NCBI GenBank assembly: GCA_025361725.1
Contig: JANYJV010000071.1
Location: 1-35,849, forward strand
From: Acidimicrobiia bacterium
GTDB lineage: Bacteria > Actinomycetota > Acidimicrobiia > IMCC26256 > JAENVU01
Direction: 5' to 3'
DNA length: 35,849 nucleotides
Each line of letters begins with the position of its first letter. Position 1 is the stretch's first letter. Shown here piece by piece: positions 16,922 through 25,000 of this stretch. The position numbers were made by a program, and so were the translations under genes. The notes under the pieces are model-generated. The model did not search any database. It worked only from the letters and a program-made list of their open reading frames with translations, and was not told the DNA's origin.

Positions 16922-18408
16922 CAGTCGGTGTCCTTCACCCGATCGTCGTGCGCGGAGTCCGTGTCGGAGCGTGCGTCGGTATGGCGTGCGTCGGTATGGC
17001 GTGCGTCGTCAGCGCGCCGTTCCGCCCACTGGTCGTCTACCTGCGCCGGCACCCCTTTGACCAATGCGCCGGCCGGAACGTCCTTCGTGACGACCGAACC
17101 TGCGCCGGTGTACGCACCGTCGCCGACGTTGACCGGAGCAACGAGCACCGAGTTCGAACCGATCCGCACGTCTGCCCCGATCCTGGTGGCGTGCTTGCTC
17201 GTGCCGTCGTAGTTCGCAGTGATCGTGCCCGCCCCAACATTGGCGCGCGGACCGATCTCGACGTCGCCCATGTACGAGAGGTGCGGCACTTTCGCGCCCT
17301 CACCGATCTCCGCGTTCTTCGTCTCGACGAAGGTGCCGACGTGCGCGCCGGCCGCGAGCCGTGTCCCTGCGCGCAAGGATACGTAGGGACCGACGGTGCA
17401 ATCGTCGCCGATCACCGCGTCTCGGGCGACGGTATTCTGCACCACCGCTCGTTCCCCGACCGCAGTGTCGACGAGGCGTACATCCGGACCGATCACCGCG
17501 CCCGTCGCAACGGTCGTATGCCCTTCGAGGATCGTGCCGGGCAGCACGCGCACATCCGGCGCGAGCGTCACCGTCGTATCGATGTACGTGGCGCTCGGAT
17601 CGACGAGCGAGACGCCCGCTTCCATCCATCGAGTGTTGATCCGCTCGCGCAGGATCGCCTCGGCCGTGGCGAGCTGGGCGCGATCGTTCACGTGGCGAGC
17701 CGCCGCCGGGTCGTCGGCGGCAAACGCCACCACCTTGTGGCCGGCCTCGCGCAACACTGCGACGGCATCGGTGAGGTAGTACTCGCCCTGCGCGTTCTCC
17801 GGGCTCAGGCGGCGCAGCGCGGGTGCCAGCAGGCTGCGACGGAAGCAGTAGATCGACGTGTTGACCTCGGGAAGTTCCAACTCCTCGGCCGTGGCATCGG
17901 TGCGTTCCACGATCCGGTCCACGCGGCCCTGGGAGTCACGCACAATGCGGCCGAAGCTCCAGGTCCACGGTTCGAGGTCCGCAGTGAGGAGCGTCACCGC
18001 GGCGTCCTGCTCTCGATGTGCAGTAGCAAGGCGAGCGAGGAGCTCGGGCCGGACGAGCGGCGCATCGCCCGGCATGATGATGATGTCGCCCTCGACGTCG
18101 GGGTCGTCGGTGAACGCGGTGAGCGCAACACTCGCGGCATCGCCGGTGCCGCGCTGTACCTTCTGATCGACGAACACGACCGGAACCTCGGTGGTGACCT
18201 GCTCCTGGAGAGTCTTGGTGACCCGCTCCGCGCCGTGGCCGACCACGACGACGATGCGTTCCAACGGCAAGGCACCGAGCGCATCCACCACGTGAAGCAA
18301 CATCGGGCGCCCGCACAGCGGGTGGAGCACCTTCGGCATCGACGACCGCATACGGGTGCCTTCGCCGGCAGCCAACACGACTGCCGCGAGCGGCCGGTAT
18401 CCGCTCAC
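16921..18408 (-). CDS. glmU: Bifunctional GlmU: N-acetylglucosamine-1-phosphate uridyltransferase / glucosamine-1-phosphate acetyltransferase
   Basis: The 495-aa enzyme makes UDP-GlcNAc, the precursor of peptidoglycan. The N-terminal uridyltransferase (~1-235) shows VVLAAGEGTRMRSSMPKVLH and GDAPLVRPELLARL. The C-terminal left-handed beta-helix (~255-460) shows hexapeptide repeats, the catalytic-His region KVPHLSYMGD and NYDGTSKHATRIG. The last ~35 residues are a charged tail that repeats DARHT, encoded by a 15-bp tandem repeat. It starts with GTG at 18408 with no clear ribosome site. tRNA-Gln lies 74 bp upstream on the same strand and may share its transcript. Confidence 0.95.
   Translation of the reverse strand: MSGYRPLAAVVLAAGEGTRMRSSMPKVLHPLCGRPMLLHVVDALGALPLERIVVVVGHGAERVTKTLQEQVTTEVPVVFVDQKVQRGTGDAASVALTAFTDDPDVEGDIIIMPGDAPLVRPELLARLATAHREQDAAVTLLTADLEPWTWSFGRIVRDSQGRVDRIVERTDATAEELELPEVNTSIYCFRRSLLAPALRRLSPENAQGEYYLTDAVAVLREAGHKVVAFAADDPAAARHVNDRAQLATAEAILRERINTRWMEAGVSLVDPSATYIDTTVTLAPDVRVLPGTILEGHTTVATGAVIGPDVRLVDTAVGERAVVQNTVARDAVIGDDCTVGPYVSLRAGTRLAAGAHVGTFVETKNAEIGEGAKVPHLSYMGDVEIGPRANVGAGTITANYDGTSKHATRIGADVRIGSNSVLVAPVNVGDGAYTGAGSVVTKDVPAGALVKGVPAQVDDQWAERRADDARHTDARHTDARSDTDSAHDDRVKDTD
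16971..17008. repeat. 15-bp tandem repeat in the 3' end of glmU
   Basis: GTGCGTCGGTATGGC occurs at 16971-16985 and 16986-17000, followed by a partial third copy (GTGCGTCG). It is in frame and encodes repeated DARHT/ARHTD units of the GlmU C-terminal tail. Copy number could vary without breaking the gene. Confidence 0.85.
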
Positions 18409-18482
18409 GTCTTACCGGCTTGCTGCTCGGTCACGCGCCGCTCCACACCGTTGGTCGACTGGTTCGAGGGCGAAACACCCAG

Positions 18483-18553
18483 CTCGGGGGCGAGGTTTCG
18501 AACCTCGTCTTGGGACTTCAAAGGACCCCGTGCTGCCGTTACACCACCCCCGA
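18483..18553 (-). tRNA. tRNA-Gln (anticodon UUG)
   Basis: The 71-nt cloverleaf was read by hand. The acceptor stem is TCGGGGG/CCCCCGA, the D-arm GTGT/GCAC with loop AACGGCA, the T-arm CGAGG-TTCGAAA-CCTCG and the variable loop four bases. The anticodon arm is GGGTC-CTTTGAA-GTCCC, giving anticodon UUG (Gln, CAA/CAG). Position 30-40 is a U-U mismatch. The 3' CCA is not encoded (CTG follows the discriminator base). It lies upstream of glmU on the same strand. Confidence 0.85.
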
Positions 18554-18566
18554 AGGACCGACCCAG

Positions 18567-18572
18567 ACCTTA
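18567..18572 (-). promoter_or_regulatory. Possible -10 box TAAGGT for tRNA-Gln
   Basis: TAAGGT on the minus strand ends 13 bases before the first tRNA base, a suitable distance for a short 5' leader. The -35 region is not convincing. The box lies in the 171-bp gap that also holds the divergent bS22 promoter. Confidence 0.35.
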
Positions 18573-18724
18573 CCCGCGGCGATTCGCATCACCGATGTGG
18601 GGATCGAATCTCGTCGGCTCGGTTTCCGCTCCAAAAGGTCACACACCCGGAGTCGGCGCGTCGTCCCACGAATAGGGGGCGGATGTGTCGGGGGCGCGAC
18701 TCCGCCGCTAGTGTCCGATCCGAC

Positions 18725-18826
18725 ATGGGATCACTGATCAAAAAGCGCCGTAAGCGCATGCGGAAGAAGAAGCACAAGAAGCTGCTCAAAAAGACGCGCT
18801 GGCAGCGTCGGCAGCAGGGTCGTTAA
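18725..18826 (+). CDS. 30S ribosomal protein bS22 (AURKAIP1/COX24-like)
   Basis: The 33-aa, extremely basic protein is MGSLIKKRRKRMRKKKHKKL followed by a tail ending in RWQRRQQGR. It matches the actinobacterial protein often annotated AURKAIP1/COX24-domain protein, which was found in the mycobacterial small subunit as bS22 near the decoding centre. The ATG at 18725 follows TAGTGT (18709-18714) by 10 bases, so the leader would be about three bases and no Shine-Dalgarno is present. It is an orphan plus-strand gene between tRNA-Gln and ispE. The 195 bp from its stop to the ispE stop hold no gene I can support. Confidence 0.85.
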   Translation: MGSLIKKRRKRMRKKKHKKLLKKTRWQRRQQGR

Positions 18827-19021
18827 CCGACCCCTGTGCCTCCGGGGCTCCCCGCCTCGGACCTGATCAGACGACCATCACGCCGCCGCGCCTTTCGGTG
18901 TTCGGCACCAACCGTCTCGATCTCACCGACCTGGATTCTTCGCGCCCGGCGTACTCAACCCACGCGTGAAACGCACGCTCTGGCTTGCGCTTCTGGTGCG
19001 AGTTGCGGCCGGTTGGGATGG

Positions 19022-19891
19022 CTACGAGGTCGGCGCGGAGTGGCCCTCCAGGGTGTGGGCGGCGAAGGCTTGGACGTGAAGCTCGGACTCGACGCGCGCC
19101 GCCAGTGTGGCGGCGGCGTCCGCGTCGGCGACCGGCAACCAGTACGAAGACCCACTTCCGGCGAGCAGCGCTCGGAGACCAGTCACCCCTTCGAGCCGCT
19201 CGCGAAACGCGCGCACTTCGGGGTTGACGTGCTCGGCCGCCGGCTCGAGATCGTTGGCGAGCTCGGCCACGAGATGGCTCACGGCGGCCGGCGGCGCCAC
19301 CGTGCGGTCGCTCGTCGGTTCACCCAGGGCATCCCACGCCCGGAAGACCGGAGGGGTCGCAAGGGAGAACGCCGGCTTGGCCACCACCAGGTGGAGTTCG
19401 CCGTCCAACTCGACGGGATCGAGGCGCTCCCCGCGGCCGCGCATCATCACCGGATGCCCGTCGACACAGGCAGGTACGTCCGATCCGAGTTCGGCGGCCG
19501 CCGCCATAACCGTTGCGTGGTCGAGGCCGTGGAGGTCACGGAGAACCCGGAGCACGGCGGCCGCATCGGCCGACCCGCCGCCGAGGCCGGCACCGGACGG
19601 GGTGACCTTCGTGAGTTCGATACGGGCGCCCCCATCGGACGGGAGGACGGCACGCGCGGCGCGCACGACCAGGTTGGAATCGTCATGAGGAACGTCGTCG
19701 CCGCCACCGACCACCGTGAGTTCGACGACGCCCGCGGGGGCCGGTCCGATGGTCACGGTGTCGGCGGGTGCGGAGATCATCACGGTCAACGCTTCGAGTT
19801 CGTGGAAGCCGTCCGGGCGGGTGCCGAGCACCCGCAAGGCGAGTGTGAGCTTCGACGGCGCGTACACGGTCACCGAATCGTCGAGGCTCAT
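19022..19891 (-). CDS. ispE: 4-diphosphocytidyl-2-C-methyl-D-erythritol kinase
   Basis: The 289-aa GHMP kinase phosphorylates CDP-methylerythritol in the non-mevalonate isoprenoid pathway. It shows VTVYAPSKLTLALRVLGTRP at the N-terminus, GFHELEALTVMI, the ATP loop PSGAGLGGGSADAAAVLR (~95-112) and a C-terminal ALLAGSGSSYWLP. The start is ATG at 19891, overlapping the rsmA stop by 4 nt (ATGA). A longer frame upstream belongs to another reading frame inside rsmA. The rsmA-ispE pair is conserved in actinobacteria. Confidence 0.93.
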   Translation of the reverse strand: MSLDDSVTVYAPSKLTLALRVLGTRPDGFHELEALTVMISAPADTVTIGPAPAGVVELTVVGGGDDVPHDDSNLVVRAARAVLPSDGGARIELTKVTPSGAGLGGGSADAAAVLRVLRDLHGLDHATVMAAAAELGSDVPACVDGHPVMMRGRGERLDPVELDGELHLVVAKPAFSLATPPVFRAWDALGEPTSDRTVAPPAAVSHLVAELANDLEPAAEHVNPEVRAFRERLEGVTGLRALLAGSGSSYWLPVADADAAATLAARVESELHVQAFAAHTLEGHSAPTS

Positions 19892-20736
19892 GGGCCCGAA
19901 ACGACCCGGGCCAGCGCGGCCCACTGCTCGAGCGTCAAGGTCTCCGCGCGCACACGGCCGTCGATCTTCGCTGATTCCAAGATGTGCTCCACGTCCTCTC
20001 CCAACTCGGCGCGCAGCGCGCCGCGCAACATCTTGCGGCGTTGACCGAACCCGGCTCGCACCAGCCCAAACAAGCGGGCCTCGGACGGCACCACCACCGG
20101 CGGCTCGGTGTGGCGCACAATCCGCACCAGCGCCGAGTCCACCTTCGGCGCGGGGATGAACACCGACGGCGGCACCGTCCCGACGATCCGCGCCCGGCCG
20201 TAGTACGCAATCTTCACCGACACCGCTCCGTACGCCTTCGTCCCCGGCCCGGCCGCCATGCGCTCGCCGACCTCGCGTTGGACCATGACTAACAGCGACG
20301 CAATCTGCGGCACCGATTCGAGTACTCGCATCACGATCGGGGTCGCGACGTTGTAGGGCAGGTTGGACACCATGCACCAGGGGCGTTCGCCGGTGCGCAC
20401 GTCGTCGACGGACAGCAGCTCGGTGAAATCCACCCGCAGCGCATCGCCGCGCACGATCCGCACCGCGTCCGTTCCGACGGTCTCCTCGAGCGCCGGAATC
20501 ACGTACTCATCCAGTTCGAGCGCGGTCACGGCGGCGCCGGTTTCGAGCAACGCAACGGTAAGAGATCCGATGCCGGGCCCGATCTCGAGCACGCGGTCGC
20601 CGGGCTGTACCTGGGCGAGCCGGGCGATGCGCCGCGCCGTGTTCGGGTCGGCAAGGAAATTCTGTCCGAGCGCGCGGCTCGGACGGAGCCCGTGACGAGA
20701 GAGGAGCGCCGGGATGGTGGCGGGGGTCAGCGCCAC
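19888..20736 (-). CDS. rsmA: 16S rRNA dimethyladenosine transferase
   Basis: The 282-aa enzyme adds two methyl groups to each of two adjacent adenosines near the 3' end of 16S rRNA (A1518 and A1519 in E. coli). It shows RALGQNFLADPNTARRIARL, the SAM loop VLEIGPGIGSLTVALL, ALELDEYVIPALEE, the catalytic NLPYNVATPIVMR and GFGQRRKMLRGAL. GTG at 20736 is preferred because it lies 16 bp after the rpf-like stop. The next upstream start, ATG at 20817, would overlap that gene by 65 nt. Start confidence is moderate, as no clear Shine-Dalgarno is seen. Confidence 0.92.
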   Translation of the reverse strand: MALTPATIPALLSRHGLRPSRALGQNFLADPNTARRIARLAQVQPGDRVLEIGPGIGSLTVALLETGAAVTALELDEYVIPALEETVGTDAVRIVRGDALRVDFTELLSVDDVRTGERPWCMVSNLPYNVATPIVMRVLESVPQIASLLVMVQREVGERMAAGPGTKAYGAVSVKIAYYGRARIVGTVPPSVFIPAPKVDSALVRIVRHTEPPVVVPSEARLFGLVRAGFGQRRKMLRGALRAELGEDVEHILESAKIDGRVRAETLTLEQWAALARVVSGP

Positions 20737-20752
20737 GTGCGCAGTGAACTCG

Positions 20753-22402
20753 TCAGGAGGTGTAGACCCGGACCGAAATCGTGCCGGTTCCGAGCGGCGC
20801 CAGCTCTGCGAAGACATCGGGGTTGAGGTCGATGATGTGCCCGGTCCAGGCCTCGGGGCCGCGGTCGCCGACGCGACACTGGGCGCTGCGGCCGTTTGCG
20901 GTGTTGACGATCTTCACAATGGTGCCGAACGGCAACGTGAGGTGCGCACACGCTCCCGGGCCGGCGTGACTCACGTACCACGTGGCGGTACCGGACTGGA
21001 ACAGCTGACCGCCGCTGGCCGCGGGCGGGTCCACCGGTTTCTGGGTACCGGACACCTTCGTGCCCCGGCGCAGGATCTCGGTTACCGGCGCCGCGAGCAC
21101 GATCCGCCGGTCTTCGGTCGACTGCACGATCGTGCCATCTCGTCGCACCACCTTCGAGACCACGCGCACGGTGCCGTTCCGCCCCGCCTGGATCACGGCG
21201 GTGTGTCCGGCAGCAAGCGTGGAGTCGTCTCGGAGGTCGGTCTTGAACGGGATGATCTGGTCCTCGGCGACTTCGTCTTCGGACAACCGGAACACCTGGA
21301 CGGTCAGGTCGTCACTCAATCGAGTCTCGAGTGCCGGCTGCACCTGATCTTTCGGACCGAGGACGATCGCTCGGGAGCGCAGCAGGTCGCCGACGGTCAG
21401 GTCAGTGACCCCAGTGAGCGGCGTGGTCGTGGCATCCACCAGGAAGCTCAGCGAGTGCGGTGTCCGCAACACGACGCGACTGCCGCGTGCGAGGGGCTTC
21501 GGCGCGTCGAGTGCAACCAACGCCGCCGGCAGCCCCAGCTCGCGACGTACCGCTGCGACCGACCGGCGCGTGGTACGGGGTTCGGTGATCACACCATCCA
21601 CATCCACCACGATCGAGAACGCGCGCACGATCTGAATCGGCATGCCCTGACGCAGTTGCGTCGACACGTCCGGGACCACGCGGTCACCGGCATGGAGGAC
21701 GGTGCCTTGCGCGGCGAGGAGATCACCGACGGTTCCGGCCCGGGTCACCACCGTGTTGGCGCGGCCGTCGATCGATACGGTGACGTCCCGGCGGGGATGG
21801 GTCCCTCCGATGACTCGAGCGGTGACGCCGATGCAAGCGGCCGCGACGGCGGCGACGAGCGCAGTCACGATGATCCGGCGACGGAGACGGAGGGCCCGTC
21901 GATGGTGCGCAATCGCCGGACGGTTCGGCCGCACCCGCGTGTACGCCTCCGGGACCAACGGTTCGGGCGCACCGGGCGTCGGCGCGCGGGCCGGGATGGC
22001 GAGCGGCTCGGCCAGGGCCGAAGTCGGAGCGACCCGAGCTGTCGGCGCCGTCGTTGTGGTCGACACCACGCCGACGACGGGGGTCGGGGTCGACTCGGTG
22101 ACCGGGGCGAGGATCGAGATCGGCGCCGGGCCCGCGGGCGCCATGATCGGCGCGGTGATCGGCTCCGGTTGCGGAACCAGAACGGGTGCGACGACGACTT
22201 CGATCGGCTCGGTGACTGGCGCGGTCGCGGGGAACTCGCCGGTCAGGAACGGGTGCTCGGCTTCGACTGTCCGCCAGAAATCGGATTCCAGCGCGGTCAG
22301 TTCGGCTTCGAGGTCGACGCGTCCCTCTTCGAGCGCGAGCAGTTCGAGCTCACCGGTGAGGTCGAACTCTTCGAGCTCCTCGGTGAGGTCGAGAATCGGC
22401 AA
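20753..22402 (-). CDS. DUF348/G5 cell-wall protein with C-terminal RlpA-like (DPBB) domain, at the rpfB/yabE locus
   Basis: The 549-aa protein has these parts in order. Residues 5-50 are an acidic Leu/Glu segment (DLTEELEEFDLTGELELLAL). Residues 55-150 are Pro/Thr/Ala-rich. Basic HHRRALRLRRR is followed by one membrane helix (~177-199). Three DUF348 repeats span ~205-375 and a G5 domain ~375-455. The double-psi beta-barrel (~470-548) shows SGTATWYVSHAGPGACAHLT, LPFGTIVKIVN and CRVGDRGPEAWTGHIIDLN. RpfB of M. tuberculosis has DUF348-G5 plus a lysozyme-like Rpf domain; B. subtilis YabE has DUF348-G5-3D. It is probably a membrane-anchored peptidoglycan-binding or -cleaving protein; DPBB Asp in IIDLN suggests lytic activity, which is inference. 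No ATG or GTG fits; TTG at 22402 is the likely start. Confidence 0.8.
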   Translation of the reverse strand: MPILDLTEELEEFDLTGELELLALEEGRVDLEAELTALESDFWRTVEAEHPFLTGEFPATAPVTEPIEVVVAPVLVPQPEPITAPIMAPAGPAPISILAPVTESTPTPVVGVVSTTTTAPTARVAPTSALAEPLAIPARAPTPGAPEPLVPEAYTRVRPNRPAIAHHRRALRLRRRIIVTALVAAVAAACIGVTARVIGGTHPRRDVTVSIDGRANTVVTRAGTVGDLLAAQGTVLHAGDRVVPDVSTQLRQGMPIQIVRAFSIVVDVDGVITEPRTTRRSVAAVRRELGLPAALVALDAPKPLARGSRVVLRTPHSLSFLVDATTTPLTGVTDLTVGDLLRSRAIVLGPKDQVQPALETRLSDDLTVQVFRLSEDEVAEDQIIPFKTDLRDDSTLAAGHTAVIQAGRNGTVRVVSKVVRRDGTIVQSTEDRRIVLAAPVTEILRRGTKVSGTQKPVDPPAASGGQLFQSGTATWYVSHAGPGACAHLTLPFGTIVKIVNTANGRSAQCRVGDRGPEAWTGHIIDLNPDVFAELAPLGTGTISVRVYTS

Positions 22403-22586
22403 CCACGCACTCGGCTCCGGCGCCTCGAGTCGCGCCGGAGACGGACGGACCGCGCGGAGCGCGTAACGCCGAGCGCGCGTGCCGCCGCTCGGTGTGCGCG
22501 CGTTCCGACGAGTGAGATGCTCGCTGATGGGGGACCGCCTACGGGTTGGTCGGCCGCACTCCGCGGCGGCCGGTCAAGACCTGGCG

Positions 22587-22615
22587 AAGCTAACGACGAG
22601 GCTTTCGCCGGTCAA
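22587..22615 (-). promoter_or_regulatory. Promoter TTGACC-N17-TAGCTT upstream of the DUF348/G5 gene
   Basis: On the minus strand TTGACC (22615-22610) and TAGCTT (22592-22587) are separated by exactly 17 bases, matching a housekeeping sigma promoter. It lies in the 257-bp gap between tatD and the DUF348/G5 gene and would give a leader of about 180 nt. That leader is GC-rich with stems around GGCCGCCGCGG/GTGCGGCC; I could not fit a known riboswitch to it. Confidence 0.5.
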
Positions 22616-22659
22616 TCTGAATACCAATATCTGCCAGTTACGTGACCAACGCCGAGAAA

Positions 22660-23418
22660 TCAGCGAACGCGAAAGACCTGGTCAGCGGCGTGGCGTGTCC
22701 GGGTTGCCACACTTTCGGGGGGCTCGCCACGAACTCGAGCCACTGCAGCTCCCACGACCGAAACCCACGCCGGTTCGTTCGTCTGACCCCGGTGCGGAAC
22801 CGGCGCGAGGAAGGGACTGTCGGTCTCGACGAGCATCCGATCCGGCGGTACGACCGCGGCCGCGGCGCGTACATCGGTCGCGTTCTTGAACGTCACGATG
22901 CCGCTGAAGGAGAGGTAAGCACCGCGGTCGGTGCAGGCGGCCGCCTCGGCGGGGCCGCCGGTGAAGCAGTGGAACACGGTCCGGCGCGGCAGACCTTCAT
23001 CGTCCAGGATCGCGAACGTCTCGTCCCATGCTTCGCGCGTGTGGATGACGAGCGCGCGATCGAGTTCGTGGGCCAGCAGGATCTGGGCGCGGAACGCCGC
23101 GGCCTGAGCCGGTCCCGGTGAATGTTCGTAGTGGTGGTCCAGCCCGGCCTCGCCGATCGCGACGACGGCCGGATCCGCGGCGAGCGTGAGCAGGTCGTCC
23201 CAGACGGATTCGAGATCGACGGCGTCGTGGGGATGCAGGCCGACCGTCGCAACCACGTCATCGCGACGCTGCGCCAGAGCCACGGCCGCGCGTGAGGTGG
23301 CCAGGTCCGTCCCGACGCACACCATCCACTCGACCCCGCCAGACCGCGCCCGGTCCACGATGGCATCGGCCTCGGCCGCATCCGCCGGCAGATGGCAGTG
23401 GCTATCCACCCAAGTCAC
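22660..23418 (-). CDS. tatD: TatD-family metal-dependent hydrolase / DNase
   Basis: The 252-aa TIM-barrel amidohydrolase shows the metal site VDSHCHLPADA at the N-terminus. It also has ATVGLHPHDA, AIGEAGLDHHYEHS, VIHTREAWDETFAIL, FHCFTGGPAEA and the final VETDSPFLAPVPHRGQTNEP. Members are 3'-5' exonucleases or deacylases in DNA repair or quality control. The GTG start at 23418 shares GTGA with the metG stop; the longer frame upstream is inside metG. The metG-tatD order is conserved from bacilli to actinobacteria. Confidence 0.93.
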   Translation of the reverse strand: MTWVDSHCHLPADAAEADAIVDRARSGGVEWMVCVGTDLATSRAAVALAQRRDDVVATVGLHPHDAVDLESVWDDLLTLAADPAVVAIGEAGLDHHYEHSPGPAQAAAFRAQILLAHELDRALVIHTREAWDETFAILDDEGLPRRTVFHCFTGGPAEAAACTDRGAYLSFSGIVTFKNATDVRAAAAVVPPDRMLVETDSPFLAPVPHRGQTNEPAWVSVVGAAVARVRGEPPESVATRTRHAADQVFRVR

Positions 23419-24941
23419 AGGGTGGGTTCGAGGCGGGGAAAGAGCGCGGCGCCCTTCTCGAGCGGGTTGCCGGCCGTCGGCACGGATCCCCATTGCGCCG
23501 ATTCAGGGAGCCGAGCCTGCTCCGGGGTGCCGTCGAGACCAAGCCGGCGCCAGAGTTCCGTTGCGGCCCTCGGGATCAGCGGCGAGGCGAGGAGCGCGAC
23601 GATCCGGAGTGTCTCGAGGCAGTCGCCGAGCACGGCCGCGGTGGCCGCGGCATCGCCGGCCTTGTGGGTCTTCCACGGCGCAGAATCCTCGATGTAGGCG
23701 TTGGCGTCACGGATGAGTTGCCACACCGCGCCGAACGCACCGCTGAAGTCGAGCGCGGGGAAGGCGGCCTCCATCGTCTCGAACGCAACCGCGGCCTGGG
23801 CACGCAACGGACCGTCGGCACGCGCGTCCGGCACGCGCCCGTCGCAGTAGGACATCGCCATATTCAGCACGCGGCTCGCGAGATTGCCGAAGTTGTTGGC
23901 GAGGTCCGCGTTGTAGCGCGCCACCATCCCTTCGTAACTGAAGTCCCCGTCCTGGCCGAAGTGCAGGTCCGTGACGAAGTGGTACCGGAAACCGTCGCTC
24001 CCAAACTCGGGGACGAGATCCGCCGGTGCAATGTTGTTCAGGCTGGTCTTGCTCATCTTCTCGCCCCCCACCAGCAGGTAGCCGTGGGCGAAGACGTGCT
24101 CGGGAAGCGGGAGCCCCGCGGCCATGAGCATCGCGGGCCAGTAGACCGCGTGGAACCGCAGAATGTCCTTGGCGAGCAGGTGGTATTGCACCGGCCAGCG
24201 GCGGGCGAACTCGGCGGGGTCGGCGCCGAATCCGACGGCGGTGGCGTAGTTGATCAGCGCGTCGTACCAGACGTAGGTGACGTGGTTCGGGTCCCACGGC
24301 AGCGGGATCCCCCACGTGATGGACGTGCGACTCATCGAGAAGTCGCGCAGGCCCTGCTTGATGAACCCGAGGACTTCGTTCCGCTTCCCGTCGGGCTGCA
24401 CGGCCTCCGGATGGGCGGCGTAGTAGTCGAGCAACGGCTGTTCGAAGCGTGAGAGCTGGAAGAAATAGTTCTCCTCGGTGACGGTCTCGACGGGCCGACG
24501 GTGGATCGGACACAGCCCGTCGACGAGGTCGTCATCGGTGTAATACGCCTCGCACGCCACGCAGTACAGACCTTCGTAGGTGTCGAGCGCGATGTATCCG
24601 TTGTCGTACACCTCCTGGAGAAACGCCTGCACCGAGACCCGGTGACGGTCTTCGGTGGTTCGAATGAAGTCGTCGTTGCTGATGTCGAGCAGCGTCCACG
24701 CGTCTCGGAACCGGGCGCTGGTGGTGTCGGCCCACTCCTGGGGCGAAACCCCGCGCTCCTCGGCTGCACGCTGGATCTTCAACCCGTGCTCGTCGGTTCC
24801 GGTGAGAAACAAGACGTCGTCGCCGTGCAATCGGCGCCACCGGGCGAGGACGTCGGCATGGACCGTGGTGTATGCGTGCCCGATGTGCGGCGCGTCGTTC
24901 ACGTAGTAGATCGGCGTCGTCACATAGAAGGAATCGGACAC
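23415..24941 (-). CDS. metG: Methionyl-tRNA synthetase
   Basis: The 508-aa class-I synthetase charges tRNA-Met. It shows FYVTTPIYYVNDAPHIGHAY with the HIGH motif, the connective insert with one Cys cluster (CVACEAYYTDDDLVDGLCPI), VWYDALINYATAVGFG and the KMSKS variant GGEKMSKTSLNNI (~residue 295). It is the short form without the C-terminal tRNA-binding domain. The GTG start at 24941 follows TACTGT by seven bases, suggesting a leaderless mRNA. It is divergent from the AbrB-like gene and coupled to tatD by overlap. Confidence 0.96.
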   Translation of the reverse strand: MSDSFYVTTPIYYVNDAPHIGHAYTTVHADVLARWRRLHGDDVLFLTGTDEHGLKIQRAAEERGVSPQEWADTTSARFRDAWTLLDISNDDFIRTTEDRHRVSVQAFLQEVYDNGYIALDTYEGLYCVACEAYYTDDDLVDGLCPIHRRPVETVTEENYFFQLSRFEQPLLDYYAAHPEAVQPDGKRNEVLGFIKQGLRDFSMSRTSITWGIPLPWDPNHVTYVWYDALINYATAVGFGADPAEFARRWPVQYHLLAKDILRFHAVYWPAMLMAAGLPLPEHVFAHGYLLVGGEKMSKTSLNNIAPADLVPEFGSDGFRYHFVTDLHFGQDGDFSYEGMVARYNADLANNFGNLASRVLNMAMSYCDGRVPDARADGPLRAQAAVAFETMEAAFPALDFSGAFGAVWQLIRDANAYIEDSAPWKTHKAGDAAATAAVLGDCLETLRIVALLASPLIPRAATELWRRLGLDGTPEQARLPESAQWGSVPTAGNPLEKGAALFPRLEPTL

Positions 24942-24947
24942 GCGCTC

Positions 24948-24954
24948 TACAGTA
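24948..24954. promoter_or_regulatory. Overlapping divergent -10 boxes between metG and the AbrB-like gene
   Basis: TACAGTA/TACTGTA is nearly self-complementary. It gives TACTGT on the minus strand (seven bases before the metG GTG) and TACAGT on the plus strand (47 bases before the AbrB ATG). One element may thus serve both directions or allow only one at a time. The -35 regions are poor. Confidence 0.35.
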
Positions 24955-25000
24955 CCGACGGTCCGGGCGGATTCGAGCGTTCATTGTTGGGGGTCGAGGC

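Noticed and set aside
16948..18675. 575-codon plus-strand open frame covering glmU and the tRNA
   Set aside because: It crosses a tRNA gene and a well-supported enzyme; composition is that of an antisense shadow.
19892..20377. Upstream extension of the ispE frame
   Set aside because: It is an out-of-frame reading inside rsmA; IspE begins at 19891 with the ATGA overlap.
22403..22659. Possible c-di-AMP (ydaO-type) riboswitch upstream of the rpf-like gene
   Set aside because: Such elements precede many rpf genes and a short AACCCGTAGGCGG piece is reminiscent, but the other conserved blocks and the pseudo-twofold fold could not be found.
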